From Linepithema humile (taxonomy: Eukaryota; Arthropoda; Insecta; Hymenoptera; Formicidae), in contig NC_090128.1 in assembly GCF_040581485.1 (NCBI RefSeq), forward strand, positions 23,838,931-23,902,930: 64,000 bases of DNA. The letters are read 5' to 3'. The notes under the pieces were generated by a model that saw only the letters and a list, made by a program, of their open reading frames with translations, had not been told where the DNA came from and made no database searches. The position numbers and the translations under genes are program-made. This document shows, in pieces, positions 10,277 through 20,495 of the stretch (its first letter is position 1; each line of letters opens with the position of its first letter).

Positions 10277-10957
10277 GGGACGCAACCCAAGAAAGATTAA
10301 CTTGGATTGCTACAGAGAAAACCTGAAAGCCGAGCTACGAAAAGCCCCATTTAGATTCAACACCAAGGAAGACCTGGAAACAGCGGCAGGATTCCTGAGG
10401 GCCACCATCGTCGAAGCCTACGACAACAACTGCCCAGCAAAGCCGAAGAATCACTCGATTAAAGTTCCCTGGTGGAACAAAGAGCTATCAAAGCTCAAAT
10501 CAGAGGTGAGAAGGAAATTCTACAGAGCAAGAAGAACAGGCTCTGCAACACACTGGGAATTGTTTAGAAACTCCCAACGAAAATATAGCTGAGCGATAGT
10601 AATCGCCAAGCGCAAAAGCTGGAGAGATTTCTGTGAAAGCATAGAGAGTATCCCTGAAGCCTCCAGGCTAAACTCTGTACTGAATTCTCAGTACAGAGAA
10701 CCGCTCCCAACTGGGATGTCTGTATATCCAAAAGAGGGATATACAGAAAACATGAACGAGACACTGAAACTCTTGATGGAAATCCACTTTCCGGAGTGTC
10801 AGGAAACAATAGACCATTTAACAGCCCATACCAGGTCAGGATCCAGGGACACCAATAAACCCAGGGAATCGTGACTGGCGGCTGAGGTGGTGTATTCAAA
10901 GGGAGTTGAGTGGGCCGTTAAAACCTTTGACCCATACAAAGCTCCCGGACCTGGTTT
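10277..10957 (+). pseudogene. LINE ORF2 fragment, copy 5
   Basis: Counterpart of copy 2 (offset 6,361), with the same internal stops and a few private substitutions (for example a T-to-G at about 10798). Confidence 0.8.
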
Positions 10958-11307
10958 GCGACGCCTCCGATTGGATGCCGCGAGGCTATTTCGCCCACGG
11001 ACAGGTGATCAAGAGGGTGGTGCGCAACAGGAAGCGCGACAAGTCCTGCGACTTATATTCTTCGTTGTGCGTTCATCAGTACGTATAAAACCTCAGTAAA
11101 CAGCAAACCTAACCGTAGTATATTTATCCGTTATCGAGATATCAAACGTAAATTGATCAAAAGTAAATAAATATTTTACTTGAAAGGAGAGCCTCAGCAT
11201 CAGTTATTGATTATTCTCACCGCGCCTGCCTTCTGCTCGCGTTTGCTAACTGTCGCAATAGGCGCGTGTGCGTTAGAAAGCGTGTGTGGGAATATTCTTC
11301 AAACAAA

Positions 11308-11930
11308 ATGCTAAACACATTTTATACCTTAAAAAGTTTTGTGAATATCTCGGGCGTAAAAATTAGTGGCACAGTTTTCAACATGAATTGCGTGTTGACC
11401 AGCATTATACTAATATTATGTTTCATTATGGTCACCGCGGGTCAATATTTCAATGACTCTATTAATTGCATTTTTTATAAAGACTTGCCAAAAGGATGTT
11501 ATCAATACGTACTCTTTAGTAGGCGGTACGTACACGAGTTTTCCGGCAGACAAAAAGGAAATGTCAGAAACTTTTCTCGACGATTCAAAAACGCGCTCGG
11601 ACAACGTGAAAAAACACACGTATTACTAGTGGGTTTGTTTCGTGCTGTTCTTGCAGGTAATTAATTGGCCGTATTTTGATTCGTCGGTATATATTAACTC
11701 GACATTTTGTTTGCAGGCGATCTGCTTCATCACGCCATACTGGCTTTGGAAGAGCTGGGAGGGTGGCAAGATTCGTACCCTTATGATGGATCTCGACATC
11801 GGCTTCTGCTCCAATATTCAGAAAGACAAAAAGAAAAAACAGCTAATCGACTACCTGAACTTGCGCAACTACAACACCTGGGCTTACAAATACTGCTTAT
11901 GCCAGGTCCTCGCGCTGGAGAATGTAATTG
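11308..11930 (+). pseudogene. shaking-B-like innexin exons, copy 3
   Basis: Exon 1 is 11308-11656 and exon 2 is 11717-11930. Exon 1 carries the extra G frameshift and TAG at 11627-11629, as in copy 1. Exon 2 is fully open: where copies 1 and 2 have TAA, this copy has AAA (Lys), giving an unbroken segment from AICF to the NVIG donor at 11931. It also has private substitutions in exon 1. This is the best-preserved exon 2, but the copy still cannot make a full innexin. Confidence 0.85.
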
Positions 11931-12092
11931 GTGAGTAGCACTTCCCTTCCTCTCTTCGCTCTCCACCGAGTGCTATGTCAATATTTGAGTTTTTTCGATC
12001 AACAAGTTCGAGTGTATATGTAATTACTGCAGTGACTCTTGCTAATATGCAATAGTTTAAAATAAATAATTAAAAGCTTACATCCACAATAA

Positions 12093-12850
12093 AATGGGGA
12101 CGCAACCCAAGAAAGATTAACTTGGATTGCTAGAGAGAAAACCAGAAAGCCGAGCTACGAAAAGCCCCATTTAGATTCAACACCAAGGAAGACCTGGAAA
12201 CAGCGGCAGGATTCCTGAGGGCCACCATCGTCGAAGCCTACGACAACAACTGCCCAGCAAAGCCGAAGAATCACTCGATTAAAGTTCCCTGGTGGAACAA
12301 AGAGCTATCAAAGCTCAAATCAGAGGTGAGAAGGAAATTCTACAGAGCAAGAAGAACAGGCTCTGCAACACACTGGGAATTGTTTAGAAACTCCCAACGA
12401 AAATATAGCTGAGCGATAGTAATCGCCAAGCGCAAAAGCTGGAGAGATTTCTGTGAAAGCATAGAGAGTATCCCTGAAACCTCCAGGCTAAACTCTGTAC
12501 TGAATTCTCAGTACAGAGAACCGCTCCCAACTGGGATGTCTGTATATCCAAAAGAGGGATATACAGAAAACATGAACGAGACACTGAAACTCTTGATGGA
12601 AATCCACTTTCCGGAGTTTCAGGAAACAACAGACCATTTAACAGCCCATACCAGGTCAGGACCCAGGGACACCAATAAACCCAGGGAATCGTGACTGGCG
12701 GCTGAGGTGGTGTATCCAAAGGAAGTTGAGTGGGCCGTTAAAACCTTTGACCCGTACATAGCTCCCGGACCTGATAGGATTTACCCCAGCCTACTACAAG
12801 AAGGGCTGAACCTTAGGCCCCCTGACAATAGTGTTCAGGGCAAGCATTGC
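12093..12850 (+). pseudogene. LINE ORF2 fragment, copy 6, with longer RT part
   Basis: Same fragment as the others up to about 12771, but it then continues into genuine RT sequence (RIYPSLLQEGLN) for a further ~70 bp before breaking up. It shows what the other five copies lost and supports assigning the family to Jockey/R1-type non-LTR elements. Confidence 0.8.
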
Positions 12851-13199
12851 ATCGTTCGTTGCTGCATCTAGATTACTTAATTTAATTTATTTTTTCAGCA
12901 TTGACAAAAGTATCAACTAAGGATCTTATTCTATCAAATAGGGAGAAGTAAGTTAAATTTACTAACTTATATCTGGATATCAAGGCTTAAGCAATCAAGC
13001 GATTTTTTTGCAAGACAATGAATTTTATAAATCTTATTTGTTTTGTAGCAGTAAGAATAATTCAAATAATTCTTCACTGTGGTTTCGTATAATAAAATAT
13101 TTATTATTACTGATATATATGACTTTGTGTACTGATACGAGCTAGCTGAGAGCTTAGAACAGAATAATAACTGAACGTGTTCGTTCGACCTCATATATA
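12851..13199. other. unannotated AT-rich spacer
   Basis: AT-rich sequence between the end of the array and the next foldback element. I see no coding frame, RNA gene or repeat structure I can support. Confidence 0.4.
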
Positions 13200-14020
13200 C
13201 AGGGTGATTCAAAACAACCCAGGTGTTCTTGCACAGACGTATTCCTGAGTTAATTCTGAGACGATTTTTCCTTTACAAAAATTTTGTCCGCAGCTTATTT
13301 TTCAAGTTATAAAAGAAAAAAGTTATCAAATCACGGGACGAATACAGAAGATAGGCAGGAGCGGCGCAACTCCATTCGACACGGGTGATTACGGGACGCA
13401 CGTTGCGATCAAACACACGTGATGAAACACGCGCGTAATTACATGTATTACGTAATTGCATGTAGTGTGTACTTTCTTCTTAATAAAAGTAAGCGGAATA
13501 TGATTATTCGGCAGTGATTAATAGTAATAAATCGATTTATAAATCATTCATTTACGTGAGTAAATTCAATACGTGATACGAAAAAAAATGTATGTCTTAT
13601 AAATCTCGGCATGGATTTGTTGCATGTCAAGTGCTGTGTGAATTTTTATTGCTTATCCCCGGTAAAATTATTCATCCGTCAAACAGAATAAAGACGTCGA
13701 ATTTGTAAAAGGTAAGTGAGTGAGCAAGCGAGAGAGAGAGAGAGGGGGAGAGAGAGAGAGAGTTGTGTGTGTGTGTGTGTGTGTGGCGCGTGTTTTATCA
13801 CGTGTGTTTGATCGCAACGTGCATCCCGTAATCATCCGTGTCGAATGGAGTTGCGCCGCTCCTGCCTATCTTCTGTATTCGTCCCGTGATTTGATAACTT
13901 TTTTCTTTTATAACTTGAAAAATAAGCTGCGGACAAAATTTTTGTAAAGGAAAAATCGTCTCAGAATTAACTCAGGAATACGTCTGTGCAAGGACACCTG
14001 GGTTGTTCTGAATCACCCTG
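13200..14020. mobile_element. 821-bp foldback DNA element with ~235-bp TIRs
   Basis: The ends are inverted copies beginning CAGGGTGATTCAAAACAACC. The two arms (about 13200-13440 and 13790-14020) are near-perfect complements. TATATA stands on both sides (13194-13199 and 14021-14026), consistent with a TA or longer target duplication. The ~350-bp centre has GA and GT microsatellites and no gene. It is a non-autonomous MITE-like element. Confidence 0.8.
13730..13785 (+). repeat. (GA)n/(GT)n compound microsatellite
   Basis: A run of GA repeats with a G-rich interruption, followed directly by a run of GT repeats, inside the loop of the foldback element. Confidence 0.9.
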
Positions 14021-14026
14021 TATATA

Positions 14027-15100
14027 GCGTGATAGGATTTTTATGTCACGATTCGGGACAATATCCTCTTCTGATTGGCAGTTGTAAGTTGCTAGATCTA
14101 CACCGCAATTAATAGAATCATAGACGGTGGAATAACATAAAAATATAAATAGTGCCGCTCAGACAAACAACTAGCTCGCGTTAAATCAGCGGATCTCTTT
14201 GATCCTCGTATTATCGTTTTTAATAAGTGAGTGGATGCGCGCAAGGGACGTATACGGCGGTGAATCCTTCTGCTACACCACAATATTTTCTCTAAAAACA
14301 ATATATTTAAGAGAACTTATTTATTACTCTGTTTCAAACTATTTAGCTATTTCTTGAGAAAATTGAATATTAGGAATAAATATTAATTTTATTTGTATTT
14401 ATGGAAATTTTATTCTAACTAAATATATCAAATTCTTGTGTGAAGTAAAAAATTACATACATATTTCAACATTACAATAGTTTTTATCTTCATTTATCTT
14501 AAATAAAGAATTTATTATGTTTATTAAATAATATTCTTGTTTCAAATTAACGAATAACTTTTTCTGAAAAAATTTATACTCTGGCACTGAATACATATTC
14601 TCTTATTTGGAAGTAAGTAATTATTCTATATAAGTAAATATAATATTTGATTCAAACAAAGGAAGAGTTTATCTCAAGAAAAAGTTATTTTTATTAAAAC
14701 ATATGGTTCTCTTCCATCGACTCCATATAATAAGTAAATAGAATTCTTTTTTTAATCTAATATTCTTGATTGAAGTACTTAACTTAATAGGATCTAAAAT
14801 ACGTTTTGAATAAATGTTATGTTTATAACGAACTTACAATATATTTGCGGATATATGAACTTATGAAATACTTGAAATAAATATTATTTACTTAAATACA
14901 TTATGTATTTTTCTGTGTGTACTTTTGTGATCTTTTGTAAAAGGAACGTTCTTTATCAAGAATTTCAACTTGATCCCATTTAATAGATTTCAACTTAATC
15001 CCAGTTATCGTATTAAAATCATATTATTTTTAACGTAAAATAAAATAAATCGTAATAATTGTTGACTTATTAATTAATCATAATTAGTTAATTGTTGAAA
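14027..15100. other. AT-rich region; TATA-like box near the left end
   Basis: Mostly AT-rich and non-coding. A TATAAATAG at about 14144 is followed by GC-richer sequence (14155-14290), which could be a relic promoter or 5' leader of the retroelement that starts at about 15100. This is suggestive only. From 14300 to 15100 I see nothing supportable. Confidence 0.25.
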
Positions 15101-15102
15101 TC

Positions 15103-16140
15103 CAGGGCGTGACCTCTCAAGGAGGTGAACAACCAGAGGGCAAATCCGACACAGGGAAGGCTCATACGGAATCTGCTCCGAAACACGCATTAGGTATAGC
15201 GGCGCACTTAGACGCCGCTATGAAAAGCAATCTCGGATGGAAGGGAAAGCCGCCAAGACTAAATCAACTCCGTCTGAGGTCACGCCGAAAACACAGGACA
15301 AGGGGGGACGACCTCCGGCTGGCGCTGTAAAACGTGCAAGAGACCCAAGACTACGTGTCAAGGGTCGTATGCTCAGGCGACCAAAGAACTGGTCAGGCTA
15401 GCTGTCATTATGAACGAGTGGCGTATAGCGTTCAACGCTCAGGTAGCAGGGGTTTTGTTCCTTTCGCGGTTCAACACCCTCACAATGAATGTCATTATGA
15501 ACGGCTACTCCGACAAAAAAAGAAGCTGAAGAGGAGAGCTTGATCAGGAAACTGATCAGAGGGCGTATCCTCGAATCGATGGAGAAGAAAAAAGCTCCTA
15601 ATTTTATCAGCTCCTGGGTAAGGGACGGCGCACTCATCTTTGTGTGTGCCGGTGAATATTCAGAGGGATGGCTCAAAAGCCTCCTTTCTGACATAAAGAT
15701 TGGGGAAACCTCCCTGTGTGTAATGCCAGTCGACAAGCTGCCAAAGCGACATCGAGTGGTGGTGCACATAGAGGAACCCGGTATCAACACTGAGGAAACT
15801 CTGAAGTTCCCCAGCTTACAAAATACGGGCCTGACAACCAGTGACTGGATCGTCACCAGGAGTAGCGAGAGAAGGGACTCCAAGAGTGCTCACTTCGCTT
15901 GCGTCGTTGGCGAGACGTCACTGGAAACCATAAAGGCCTGTAACTTTAGACCTTTCTGCGGGCTAGGTCGGACAACAATCAGACTGCTCGATAAGGAACG
16001 CAGAGAAATATCAGGGGGAGGAGGTACCCACAATGGCTGGGAAACCTGAGACTGCCTAAAAAAATGGCTACTCTCCCTATCACTCAGACCAATTTGCATC
16101 ACAGCAAAAGCGCCTCGGCAATTTTAGCCAGGAGCATGGC
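15103..16140 (+). pseudogene. 5' part of a non-LTR retrotransposon (ORF1 plus start of ORF2)
   Basis: The first stretch (15103-15330) is basic and gag-like, ending in a stop, with frames changing near 15330-15500. From 15501 to 16046 a continuous frame contains SSWVRDGALIFVCAGEYSEGWLKS and later tryptophan-centred motifs. These resemble the DUF4780-type domain found in insect retroelement ORF1 products (recognised by eye, not searched). About 70 bp downstream, 16090-16140 reads QTNLHHSKSASAILARSMAA, the characteristic start of a LINE endonuclease ORF2. The remainder of ORF2 is missing. Confidence 0.6.
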
Positions 16141-16837
16141 TGCGATCAAATAATTGTTCTTTTTCCCAACAAACTCCTTCCTCCAGATTTTCATTCAATG
16201 TCCACTCGCCATAACCCCCCTATAAGATATTCCACTTTTCTTCCACCTTCCACCCTCTTTCTCCGCTTTCTTCCGAATATCTGTATCATGTGAACTTCTT
16301 TAATTTCCCCGAAGAATAACACATACATACACACACACGCATTTGCATATGTATATATTTATCAATAAAAAATTACACAATTATAATAATGTCATCACCA
16401 ACTCATTTTTATTTAGAACCGTTTTACCTCTGTAGATAAAACTGATATTCTTATTATAATTTAAGATCTAAGATTTTATGTTTTTGTTTGTAGTGATTTC
16501 TTTTTATGTATTACATTTTTTTGGGTACAATTAAAAAAAATGACTATCTTTAATTTAGAAACCGCTTAGCTAGTTCCACTTCGTCCGATATTTTTTATTC
16601 CACGACAATATAATTTAAAAATGTCTACAAATACATTGGAGAAAGTCGTTTGCTAAAGAGAGAGTTTGTTGAGTGGAGATCACACTGTACCTCAATTTCA
16701 TATTCTAAAGCCAGCGACGCTTTGCTCCTTGAAAAAAATGAAGGGCCTAAGCGACAGTTAAATTTCGCGGTTTTCGGCGGAGTTTTGTCATCTCTCCCCC
16801 TCCCCACTTTTCCGCTTGTCGTACGTCGTTCCCGCGC
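16141..16837. other. AT-rich spacer, then a GC-richer block
   Basis: 16141-16620 is AT-rich with a short AC repeat (about 16322-16340). 16640-16837 is GC-richer with an open frame on each strand, but no splice or domain evidence supports a gene. Confidence 0.3.
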
Positions 16838-17524
16838 AAGATCTATAGAGAGAAGGTTACCTAGAGACCACGGACTAAGGAATAGAGGGACTGAGTCCAA
16901 AGTCCTAGTTTAGGCGAGAGGGAATGGTAACTCAAGCGTGCGGGGGGGACTGCTTTCCGCCATATTAATGTAGCGATTCTCACACAGAGATTCTGTGTCT
17001 GTGACATGGTTACACTCGTGTAGTGGTGCCACTAGACATAACGAGTGACAAGCATAAAGAGATTAGGCGATTTTATTATTGTTGTATTATAAATTTTATA
17101 AAATACTTTAACTTTTATTACTCTGAGGCTCTGCATACAGTAGACAAAATATTAGAAATAGCAATAAACATTTAATATTAAAAAGAGAAATTATTTTACA
17201 TCTAACAAGAGAATAAAATATATTAATTAGTTCCAATTCTTATTTCTTAATTTATGCATTAATTTTTTCTATTCTTTTTATTTTTAAAATAAATAATTCC
17301 AATTTCTTATTTCTAATATTTAATAATTATTTCTATTTCTATTTCCTATTTTGTTTATTGTGCGCAGGATCTGACTTTTATTTCTCACATATACGCAAAT
17401 AGTGAGTTCTATGTGTGGTGATTACTAAACGAATATGGCGGCCCCCCCCCCCGCCGCAAACGTGCTCTCTCGGTACAGCTTGTGCACCGTCCCTCTATTC
17501 CTTAGTCCGTGCTAGAGACCCTTA

Positions 17525-17761
17525 AAAAAGAGACTCGCCAACTCGTCACGTGACTGTTAGTGGACTCTGATTGGCTGGTGTATGGATCGCACATTTGTGC
17601 CCCGTGTGCACCATAAAGCTACACTGAACTACACTATGAATACCGGCCATAGTGTAGTTCAGTGTAGCTTTATGGTGCACACGGGGCACAAATGTGCGAT
17701 CCATACACCAGCCAATCAGAGTCCACTAACAGTCACGTGACGAGTTGGCGAGTCTCTCTTT
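17525..17761. repeat. near-perfect ~113-bp-arm hairpin
   Basis: The left arm ends at 17638 and the right arm begins at 17648, with a 9-bp loop (AATACCGGC). The arms match almost base for base over about 113 bp. The loop and its borders (CTATGAATACCGGCCATAG) resemble the ends of the MITEs at 26297-26866. The outermost bases continue past the P-like insertion (AGGGTCTCT at 18485), so the arm was split by that insertion. Confidence 0.85.
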
Positions 17762-17763
17762 TT

Positions 17764-18476
17764 CATTGAGTAAAAAGAAACAGGAGGGAGCATATACTAG
17801 CCAGGACTAGGTAAATCCGCGGACGGATGTACGTCATGGCAGCCATCTTGAGCGACCACTTTTTGAAAGTGAGAGGGAATGCTCGAGCATAGCGGCAAGC
17901 GGCATACCGTACGCCGTACGCATTAATATGCAGTGTATAGTCTTTTATGCAACAGTGTATGAAAATAAACGATCAAAATGGTATACTGTAGAGCTTGTGG
18001 CATAACAGCAGCAGCTCGAAATCATGGAATAACGTTTCATCGGTTAGTATTATCAACAATAATGAGATTTTTATTTTGGAGATTATAATCATATGTATAG
18101 TATTGTGAAATTGTAGATTCACAATAATTACTAAATAATTTTCACTCACAAACAGGTTTCCGAAAAATCCGGATCAAAGAAATGCATGGATAAATTTTTG
18201 TAAGAACGAAGGATTTAATATAAATTTAGATTTTAACATTGCTCTTATGGAAATACTGCACGAGTGCAATCCCAATGAAAAACGCCATTAAAATTTGGTA
18301 TTATTGTTGCATATTATAGTTATTTTCTTTTAATTGTACATTATTTCCTAATTAAACATAACAAGTCATTCAATATTGGCGCCCTTGAGCGGCCATCTTG
18401 AGCGACCACTTTATATAGTCACTTCCGTCCGCACTTTTACGACCAAACGCTCCCTCCTGTTTCTTTTTACTCAATG
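17764..18476 (+). mobile_element. P-element-like non-autonomous transposon (713 bp)
   Basis: Perfect 28-bp inverted ends (starting CATTGAGTAAAAAGAAACAG at 17764; complement ending 18476) are flanked by an exact 8-bp direct repeat CTCTTTTT (17756-17763 and 18477-18484). Eight-bp target duplications, CA...TG ends and ~30-bp TIRs are typical of P elements, as is an N-terminal THAP domain, which is encoded inside. A subterminal direct repeat (CCATCTTGAGCGACCACTTT) occurs at about 17842 and 18391. The transposase catalytic region is absent, so the element depends on another copy. Confidence 0.85.
17978..18291 (+). CDS. truncated THAP-domain protein of the P-like element (66 aa)
   Basis: Exon 17978-18042 and exon 18156-18291 join across a 113-bp GT-AG intron, in phase within the Arg of HRF. 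The product begins MVYCRACGI and has the THAP features NHGITFHRFPKNPDQRNAWI: the first two zinc-ligand cysteines (residues 4 and 7), the FHRFP motif and the invariant Trp. The second ligand pair (C-x2-H in the usual 'CSxHF' segment) is not present: the frame ends in HECNPNEKRH instead. It may therefore be a DNA-binding remnant with defective zinc coordination, or a repressor-like truncation. Confidence 0.7.
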
Positions 18477-18509
18477 CTCTTTTTAGGGTCTCTAAGGTTA
18501 CCTCATGCG

Positions 18510-18655
18510 CAAAGAGGGACGAGCGGCAAGAGGGGCAAATGCAGAGAGGGACGAGTGGCAAGAGGGGCGAGCGGCAAGAGGGGCAATGATGATCTCATCG
18601 GCAAACAGAAGCTATCTCAGACAGCTACTGTTTATCGATGAGATCATCATGCTCT
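18510..18655. repeat. short GAGGGACGAG/GCAAGAGGGGC minisatellite plus hairpin
   Basis: 18510-18586 holds irregular tandem copies of a purine-rich ~14-20-bp motif. 18585-18650 can fold: ATGATGATCTCATCG pairs with CGATGAGATCATCAT, with a CAAACAG/CTGTTT pair inside. It is part of a small inverted-repeat unit (18490-18748). Confidence 0.6.
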
Positions 18656-18768
18656 CTTCTTCCTTCATTGCCCCTCGCCATCAAGCTGTTTTTATCTCCC
18701 CCCTTACTTCATCGTCCCTCCCCTTCAACCGGTTTTACTGAGGTAACCTTCTCTCTATAGATCTTGGT

Positions 18769-19049
18769 TGCCGCGAAAAGAAAAGAAAGCGATCGTGTCG
18801 TGTGCCCGTGTGAATTTTTCGTAGCAGATTTACAAAGGTAAGATTTGTTTAGATTTTTTTTTGCTTTCTGGTGAGCACGGAAGTACCGTCTCGTCTCGAA
18901 AAAATGTAATTAATTTTACTATTGACAAAATACAAAAATTATTTACAGGAAACAAAAGTGAATTATTCATGTTGATTCGGTTGTGCTTTTGTATTTGAAT
19001 CATATTTGTATAACAATTATGAAAAAATTTATTGATAACTTCTGCCACA
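18769..19049. other. unannotated spacer
   Basis: Starts with an A/G-rich tract, then AT-rich. A GTAAGATT donor-like site stands at 18838, but nothing else supports an exon. Confidence 0.3.
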
Positions 19050-20275
19050 AACCTCTCTTTTACGGACAACGTTCGCGCTCTTGTCGAAGAAGGCGGTGTC
19101 ACGGAATTGTGGCGGCACGTTCAGTTTTAGTAGCGTCTTGATGAAGAGTTCGCCCTTCGTGGACTTCACGCCACACTTGTTCACCGCGCGGCAGAAGTAC
19201 TCGTCAGCGTTTTCGCCGAACACGTCGTGGATGATAAGATTGTGAGTGTCGCCCTCGGAATAAATGTTGTAGCGACTGCCGCTCACGATTTCACGGGCGC
19301 CTTTGAACCACGTGATGGTTGGTCTCGGCGTGCCGATGATCTTGCACTGGAAGTGTGCATTGTGATTCTGGACGCAATTCACCTAATAAAATAAATAGAA
19401 AGAGTTAATTGCTTTGTCTTGGATCTAAAAAACAAGAAAAAAAACGATAGATATTGAAAAATGTTTAATTTCCATATTTTATCTTGAAATTATGTAAAAA
19501 AATTCTTTTAAAAAAGTAGTAAAAATAAGATTCTCTGAAAAAATCAATTTTTTACCACATTTTAAACAACTTTTAATATTTTTTTCTGATATTTCTCGGA
19601 TATTTTTTGGAAATCAATTATATCAATTGCTAGACACAAACCTTGTTGAGAGGTTGAATGATCTCCGGAGGCTTCGCCGCCTGCGGATCAACGATCTTCA
19701 CGGAAGTCGAGGCCTTCAATTCCGGACCGAGCCCAGCTGAGTTCTGCGTGAACACTCGGAACTCGTACTGCCTGCCCTCGATCAGATTGCTGATATTGAT
19801 CTGCGTCGGCAGATACTAGCGTTTACGCGCTGCCAGGCCTGACTGCCGACCTCACGTTTGTCGATCCAGTAACCCAAGATTTTGACGCCGCCGTTTATTT
19901 CCGGTTTCTCTCACGAGAGATTAACAAAGTCGCCGCCAACCTCGGTGACTTTGGGCGTGCCCGGCGGTCCTGGCGGATCGAACGGCGCCTTTGTCCTGAT
20001 CAGATTGGCACCCTCGAACGACGGATCTATGCCGTTGTCGTTGGCCGCCATTACCCGGAAGAGGTATTCCTGGCCGTTAGACTCTGCACGACGAAGGTAG
20101 TGTCTCTGCAGAAGGAAAACACAATGATCCAGTGCGTGTGACTGACGTCGCGACGCTCCAGCCTAGTGTAATTTCGCGACCATTCTTCAACCACCTGAAT
20201 AAATTAAGAATACAATTGCAACATTAAAATAAAGTTAGAAAAATAACAGAGAATTCATACGTAATATTAATTATC
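19050..20275 (-). pseudogene. decayed partial copy of projectin exons (dispersed duplicate)
   Basis: Matches the bt gene at about 43035-44775 in the same orientation, including the intron between the two exons, so it is a DNA-level duplicate and not a retrocopy. The exon parts are 19050-19382 (Ig domain starting VNCVQNHNAHFQC) and 19642-20194 (Fn3 part). It lacks about 540 bp of the parent (joined near 20155). Decay includes a 4-bp loss near 19815 that breaks the frame, an in-frame change at the usual Fn3 Gly-Pro-rich start, and divergence of the exon's distal end beyond 19060. The Ig part is still mostly open, so the duplication is fairly recent. Confidence 0.85.
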
Positions 20276-20277
20276 GA

Positions 20278-20495
20278 ATAACACATATAATAGGAAAGGC
20301 TTATATATGATAACTATCAAATAATATAATAGAAAGGCATTAAGAGCCGTTGTTATGTTAGTGCGTAGACTAATAAATTAATTTCTTTAAGAAAAATTAA
20401 AATAATTTCGCACATCCCGCGACGGCTCTTAATGCCTTTCTATTATATTATTTGATAGTTATCATATATGAGTCTTTCCTATTATATGTGTTATT
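20278..20495. mobile_element. palindromic MITE
   Basis: Arms of about 75 bp (starting AATAACACATATAATAGGAA) are inverted around a ~70-bp centre. It sits exactly where the projectin-like duplicate stops matching its parent. No gene. Confidence 0.7.

Larger units (their letters stand above)
1205..12771. repeat. 6,361-bp near-identical tandem duplication
   Basis: Sequence 1205-6410 recurs at 7566-12771 with a constant offset of 6,361 bp and very few differences. Anchors include 2933/9294 (small ORF), 3463/9824 (HSE module), 4947/11308 (innexin ATG) and 6023/12384 (LINE fragment). The second copy ends where the LINE fragment at 12771 continues into further RT sequence, which suggests that copy keeps the ancestral right flank. 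The near identity implies a very recent duplication, or possibly an assembly effect. Confidence 0.85.
16838..18768. mobile_element. nested foldback complex
   Basis: The outer ends are inverted (AGATCTATAGAGAGAAGGTTACC on the left to 16863, its complement at 18743-18768). Inside are more inverted pairs: 16864-16893 with 17489-17521 (GGACTAAGGAATAGAGGGAC core), a poly-G/poly-C pair flanking 'CCGCCATATT'-type sequence (16940 and 17430), a long hairpin, and a GGTTACCTCA pair (18490 and 18737). This is best read as foldback elements inserted into each other. Only the P-like insertion has an identifiable gene. Confidence 0.6.

Noticed and set aside
15398..15883. 161-aa minus-strand frame
   Set aside because: Antisense to the LINE ORF1-like frame at 15501-16046, which carries the recognisable motifs.
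16625..16913. ~90-aa frames on both strands
   Set aside because: Overlapping opposite frames in a GC-richer patch, with no domain, start context or splice support.
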